A DNA stretch of 7,433 nucleotides. Origin: Alphaproteobacteria bacterium (GTDB lineage Bacteria; Pseudomonadota; Alphaproteobacteria; VGEJ01). The translations under genes and the position numbers were made by a program. Below the pieces are notes generated by a model that worked only from the letters and a program-made list of their open reading frames with translations, did not search any database and was not told the origin of the DNA. The stretch is from positions 1 to 7,433 of the forward strand of contig VGEJ01000123.1 in the NCBI GenBank assembly GCA_016869335.1, written 5' to 3'. Numbering within the stretch: position 1 is the first letter of the stretch; the number at the start of each line of letters is the position of its first letter. Positions 5,269-7,433 of this stretch are shown one piece after another.

Positions 5269-7362
5269 ATGCCAGAACTGCTGCTAGAGCTGCTGTCGGA
5301 GGAGATGCCGGCGAGCCTGCAGGCACGCGTCGCCGATGAGCTCAAGGGTCGCATCACCGAGGCACTGGGCAACGCCAAGTTGAGCTTCAGCGCAGCCCGC
5401 GCGTACTCGACGCCCAGGCGGCTTACGCTGGTGGTCGAGGGCCTGCCCGCGACCCAGCCCGATGTGCGCGAGGAGCGCAAGGGGCCGCGGGTCGGCGGTC
5501 CGGAAAGCGCCGTGCTCGGGTTCTGTCGGGCCTCCGGCATAGCGCGCGATGCATTGGAGCAGCGCGACACCGACAGGGGCTGCTTCTACTTCGCGGTCAA
5601 GATGCGCGCCGGGCGCCCGACCGCGGAGGTCCTTGGCGAGATCGTTCCGCAATCCGTGGCCGCGCTGTCGTGGCCCAAGTCGATGCGCTGGGGCCAGGGC
5701 ACGCTCCGCTGGGTGCGGCCGCTGCGCCGCATCGTGTGCCTGTTCGCGGCCGACATGGTGCCGCTCTCGCTCGACGGATTGGGTGGCGCCAACGCAACGG
5801 TGGGCCATCGCTCGGCCGGCGCGACGCTGCTCGTCGTCCGCGACTTCGCCGACTACGAGGCAAAGCTGCGCAGTGCCAAGGTGATGCTCGATCCGGCAGA
5901 GCGCCGCGCACATATCGTTGCCGAAACCGAGCGCCACGCCGGCGCGGCGGGCCTCCGCCTGCGCTCCGATCCGGCCCTCATCGACGAGCTTGTCGGGCTG
6001 GTCGAGTGGCCGGTCGTGCTGATGGGCCGGATCGAGGACCACTTCCTCGCGCTGCCTGAGGAGGTGCTGGTCGCGGCGATGCGGAGCCATCAGCGCTACC
6101 TCGCGCTCGAGCACCACGACGGCCGGCTGGCACCGCGTTTCCTGGTCGCTGCCAACCTCGCAGCACCCGACGGCGGCGCGGCCATCATCGCCGGCAACGA
6201 GCGGGTGCTGCGCGCCCGGCTCGCGGATGCCGCGTTCTTCTGGGAGCAGGATCGCAAGCAGCCGCTCGCCGACCGCGTGCCCAGGCTCGCCGAGATCGTG
6301 TTCCACGCCAAGCTAGGCACCGTCGCAGCCAAGGTCGACCGCATCGAGGCGCTGGCCGGCGGGATCGCGGCCCACGTGCCCGGGGCCAGTCGCGACCGCG
6401 TGCGCTCGGCGGCGCGGCTGTGCAAGGCCGATCTCGTCACCGGCATGGTCGGGGAGTTCCCCGAGTTGCAGGGCATCATGGGGCGCTACTACGCGCGCCA
6501 CGACGGCGAGCACGATGAGGTCGCGACGGCCATCGCCGAGCACTACGCGCCGCAGGGTCCGAACGACCGCTGCCCAAGCGCACCGGTGAGCGTCGCGCTC
6601 GCGCTCGCCGACAAGCTCGACACGCTGGTCGGCTTCTTCGCGATCGGCGAGCCGCCGACCGGATCGCGCGATCCCTTCGCGCTGCGCCGCGCCGCGCTCG
6701 GGCTCATCCGCCTCGTGCTCGAGAACGGCATCCGCCTGCCCCTGCGCGAGCGTATCCGCGAGGCCTGGCATCTCCTCGCCGAGCACCTCCACCACGGGAT
6801 CCAGGGCGATGCGCCCGATCCCGAACAGCTCGCGGCGCAGTTGCTGGAGTTCTTCGCCGACCGGCTCAAGGTGCATCTGCGCGAGAAAGGGTTGCGCCAC
6901 GACCTCATCGGCGCCGTATTCGCCCTGCACGACGAGGACGACATCGTGCGGCTCATGGCGCGGGTCGAGGCGCTCAGCGATTTCCTCGCCAGCGAAGACG
7001 GGGCGAACCTGCTCACAGCCTTCCGCCGCGCCAACAACATCGTCGCCATCGAAGAGCGCAGGGACCGCGTCAGCTATCGCGGCGACGCGCTGGCGACCGG
7101 CCTATTCCGAGAGCCCGATGAAGCCCGCCTGCACGCGGCGCTCGCCACCGTGGGCGCGGCCGTGACCACGGCGCTGGCGGCGGAGGACTTCGCTGGTGCA
7201 GGGCGCGCCTTCGCGCGGCTCAGGCCCGCGGTGGATGCATTCTTCGACCACGTCACCGTGAACAGCGAGGACGCGGCGCTGCGCGCCAATCGGCTGCGCC
7301 TGCTCGATCTGGTCCGGCGACAGTTCGCGCTTCTGGGTGACTTCGCGCTCATCAAAGGCTAA
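5269..7362 (+). CDS. glyS: Glycine--tRNA ligase, beta subunit
   Basis: The large subunit of tetrameric glycyl-tRNA synthetase, which binds tRNA(Gly) and is needed for charging by GlyQ. The 697-residue length is typical (about 690). It opens with the family signature PELLLELLSEEMPA (2-15), then has ARAYSTPRRL (43-52), KSMRWG and RWVRPLR near 140-155, and MRSHQRYLAL near 271-280. ALADKLDTLVGFF (445-457) with GSRDPFALRRAALG (465-478) lies in the HD-like domain. The C-terminal anticodon-binding domain carries RVEALSDFLASEDGANLL at about 565-582 and ends in DLVRRQFALLGDFALIKG. ATG 5269 is set by this signature; only a weak purine stretch (CGGATA) precedes it. No frameshifts or missing blocks are seen. 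In several alphaproteobacteria the next gene is ppdK, but the window ends before this can be tested. Confidence 0.97.
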   Translation: MPELLLELLSEEMPASLQARVADELKGRITEALGNAKLSFSAARAYSTPRRLTLVVEGLPATQPDVREERKGPRVGGPESAVLGFCRASGIARDALEQRDTDRGCFYFAVKMRAGRPTAEVLGEIVPQSVAALSWPKSMRWGQGTLRWVRPLRRIVCLFAADMVPLSLDGLGGANATVGHRSAGATLLVVRDFADYEAKLRSAKVMLDPAERRAHIVAETERHAGAAGLRLRSDPALIDELVGLVEWPVVLMGRIEDHFLALPEEVLVAAMRSHQRYLALEHHDGRLAPRFLVAANLAAPDGGAAIIAGNERVLRARLADAAFFWEQDRKQPLADRVPRLAEIVFHAKLGTVAAKVDRIEALAGGIAAHVPGASRDRVRSAARLCKADLVTGMVGEFPELQGIMGRYYARHDGEHDEVATAIAEHYAPQGPNDRCPSAPVSVALALADKLDTLVGFFAIGEPPTGSRDPFALRRAALGLIRLVLENGIRLPLRERIREAWHLLAEHLHHGIQGDAPDPEQLAAQLLEFFADRLKVHLREKGLRHDLIGAVFALHDEDDIVRLMARVEALSDFLASEDGANLLTAFRRANNIVAIEERRDRVSYRGDALATGLFREPDEARLHAALATVGAAVTTALAAEDFAGAGRAFARLRPAVDAFFDHVTVNSEDAALRANRLRLLDLVRRQFALLGDFALIKG

Positions 7363-7395
7363 AGCTTCTTAACCAAGCTGCGACATGCTCGCTTT

Positions 7396-7414
7396 ACCCG
7401 GCCGGGCGCCGGGT
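7396..7414. terminator. Inverted repeat after glyS, possible terminator or attenuator
   Basis: ACCCGGC, a five-base CGGGC loop, and GCCGGGT form a perfect 7-bp GC-rich stem 34 bases after the glyS stop. Only CTTCC follows, not a true T-run, so it would be a weak intrinsic terminator. A smaller inverted repeat, AGCTT (7363-7367) with AAGCT (7375-7379), directly follows the stop. Nothing else can be identified in 7363-7433; an ATG at 7420 could begin a further gene but only four codons are present. Confidence 0.35.
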
Positions 7415-7433
7415 CTTCCATGGCGGCGGGAGC

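Noticed and set aside
3930..5570. A 546-codon open frame on the minus strand opposite the S49, small-protein, glyQ and glyS genes
   Set aside because: It is antisense to four well-identified genes and has the Arg/Ala/Ser-rich, motif-free composition of high-GC shadow frames.
7369..7376. TTAACCAA resembling a CtrA half-site after glyS
   Set aside because: Only one half-site with one mismatch; there is no second TTAA at the 7-base spacing, so chance is likely.
1..7433. CRISPR array, tRNA or rRNA gene, insertion sequence or attachment site
   Set aside because: No regularly spaced repeats, cloverleaf-like sequence, transposase motifs or flanking direct repeats were seen; any att site or element end for the left block would lie outside the window.

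Overview
The window looks like a piece of a high-GC alphaproteobacterial chromosome, probably from the Rhodospirillales or a relative. This rests on protein style and gene order; there is no rRNA or other marker to confirm it. From about 1129 rightwards it is dense, GC-rich core genome (two 60-base rows counted by hand gave 68% and 80% GC). The left 1.1 kb is accessory DNA of lower and more variable GC (five rows gave 50, 55, 55, 60 and 67%).

Left accessory part (1-1101): remains of a DNA-modification locus. A complete Vsr-type mismatch endonuclease gene (minus strand) lies tail-to-tail, with a 27-bp overlap, against the last third of a DNA cytosine-5 methyltransferase gene (plus strand). The methyltransferase piece keeps motifs IX and X but lacks the cofactor and catalytic motifs. 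Immediately left of it, on the minus strand and running off the window edge, is an open reading frame with protein-like composition and no usable start codon. The two fragments appear to meet head-to-head near 335-350, as if one deletion or rearrangement removed both 5' ends.

Core part (1129-7433): ispB (long-chain polyprenyl diphosphate synthase, quinone side chain) is on the minus strand and ends 27 bp before vsr. A 95-bp intergenic region separates it from a divergent plus-strand run: a DUF2007 protein, a TrmN6-like tRNA methyltransferase (ATGA overlap), an S49 (SppA-like) peptidase, a small membrane protein with a C-terminal four-cysteine motif, and glyQ-glyS, the two subunits of glycyl-tRNA synthetase. 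Gaps in this run are -4, 54, 50, 8 and 16 bp, so much of it could be co-transcribed. A GC-rich inverted repeat follows glyS.

The core genes are ordinary housekeeping functions. The interest lies in the left edge: an apparently intact Vsr left beside a broken methyltransferase, and the fragment junction. I see no convincing new multi-gene system; the only candidate is a DNA-modification or defence locus most of which lies outside the window or has been lost.
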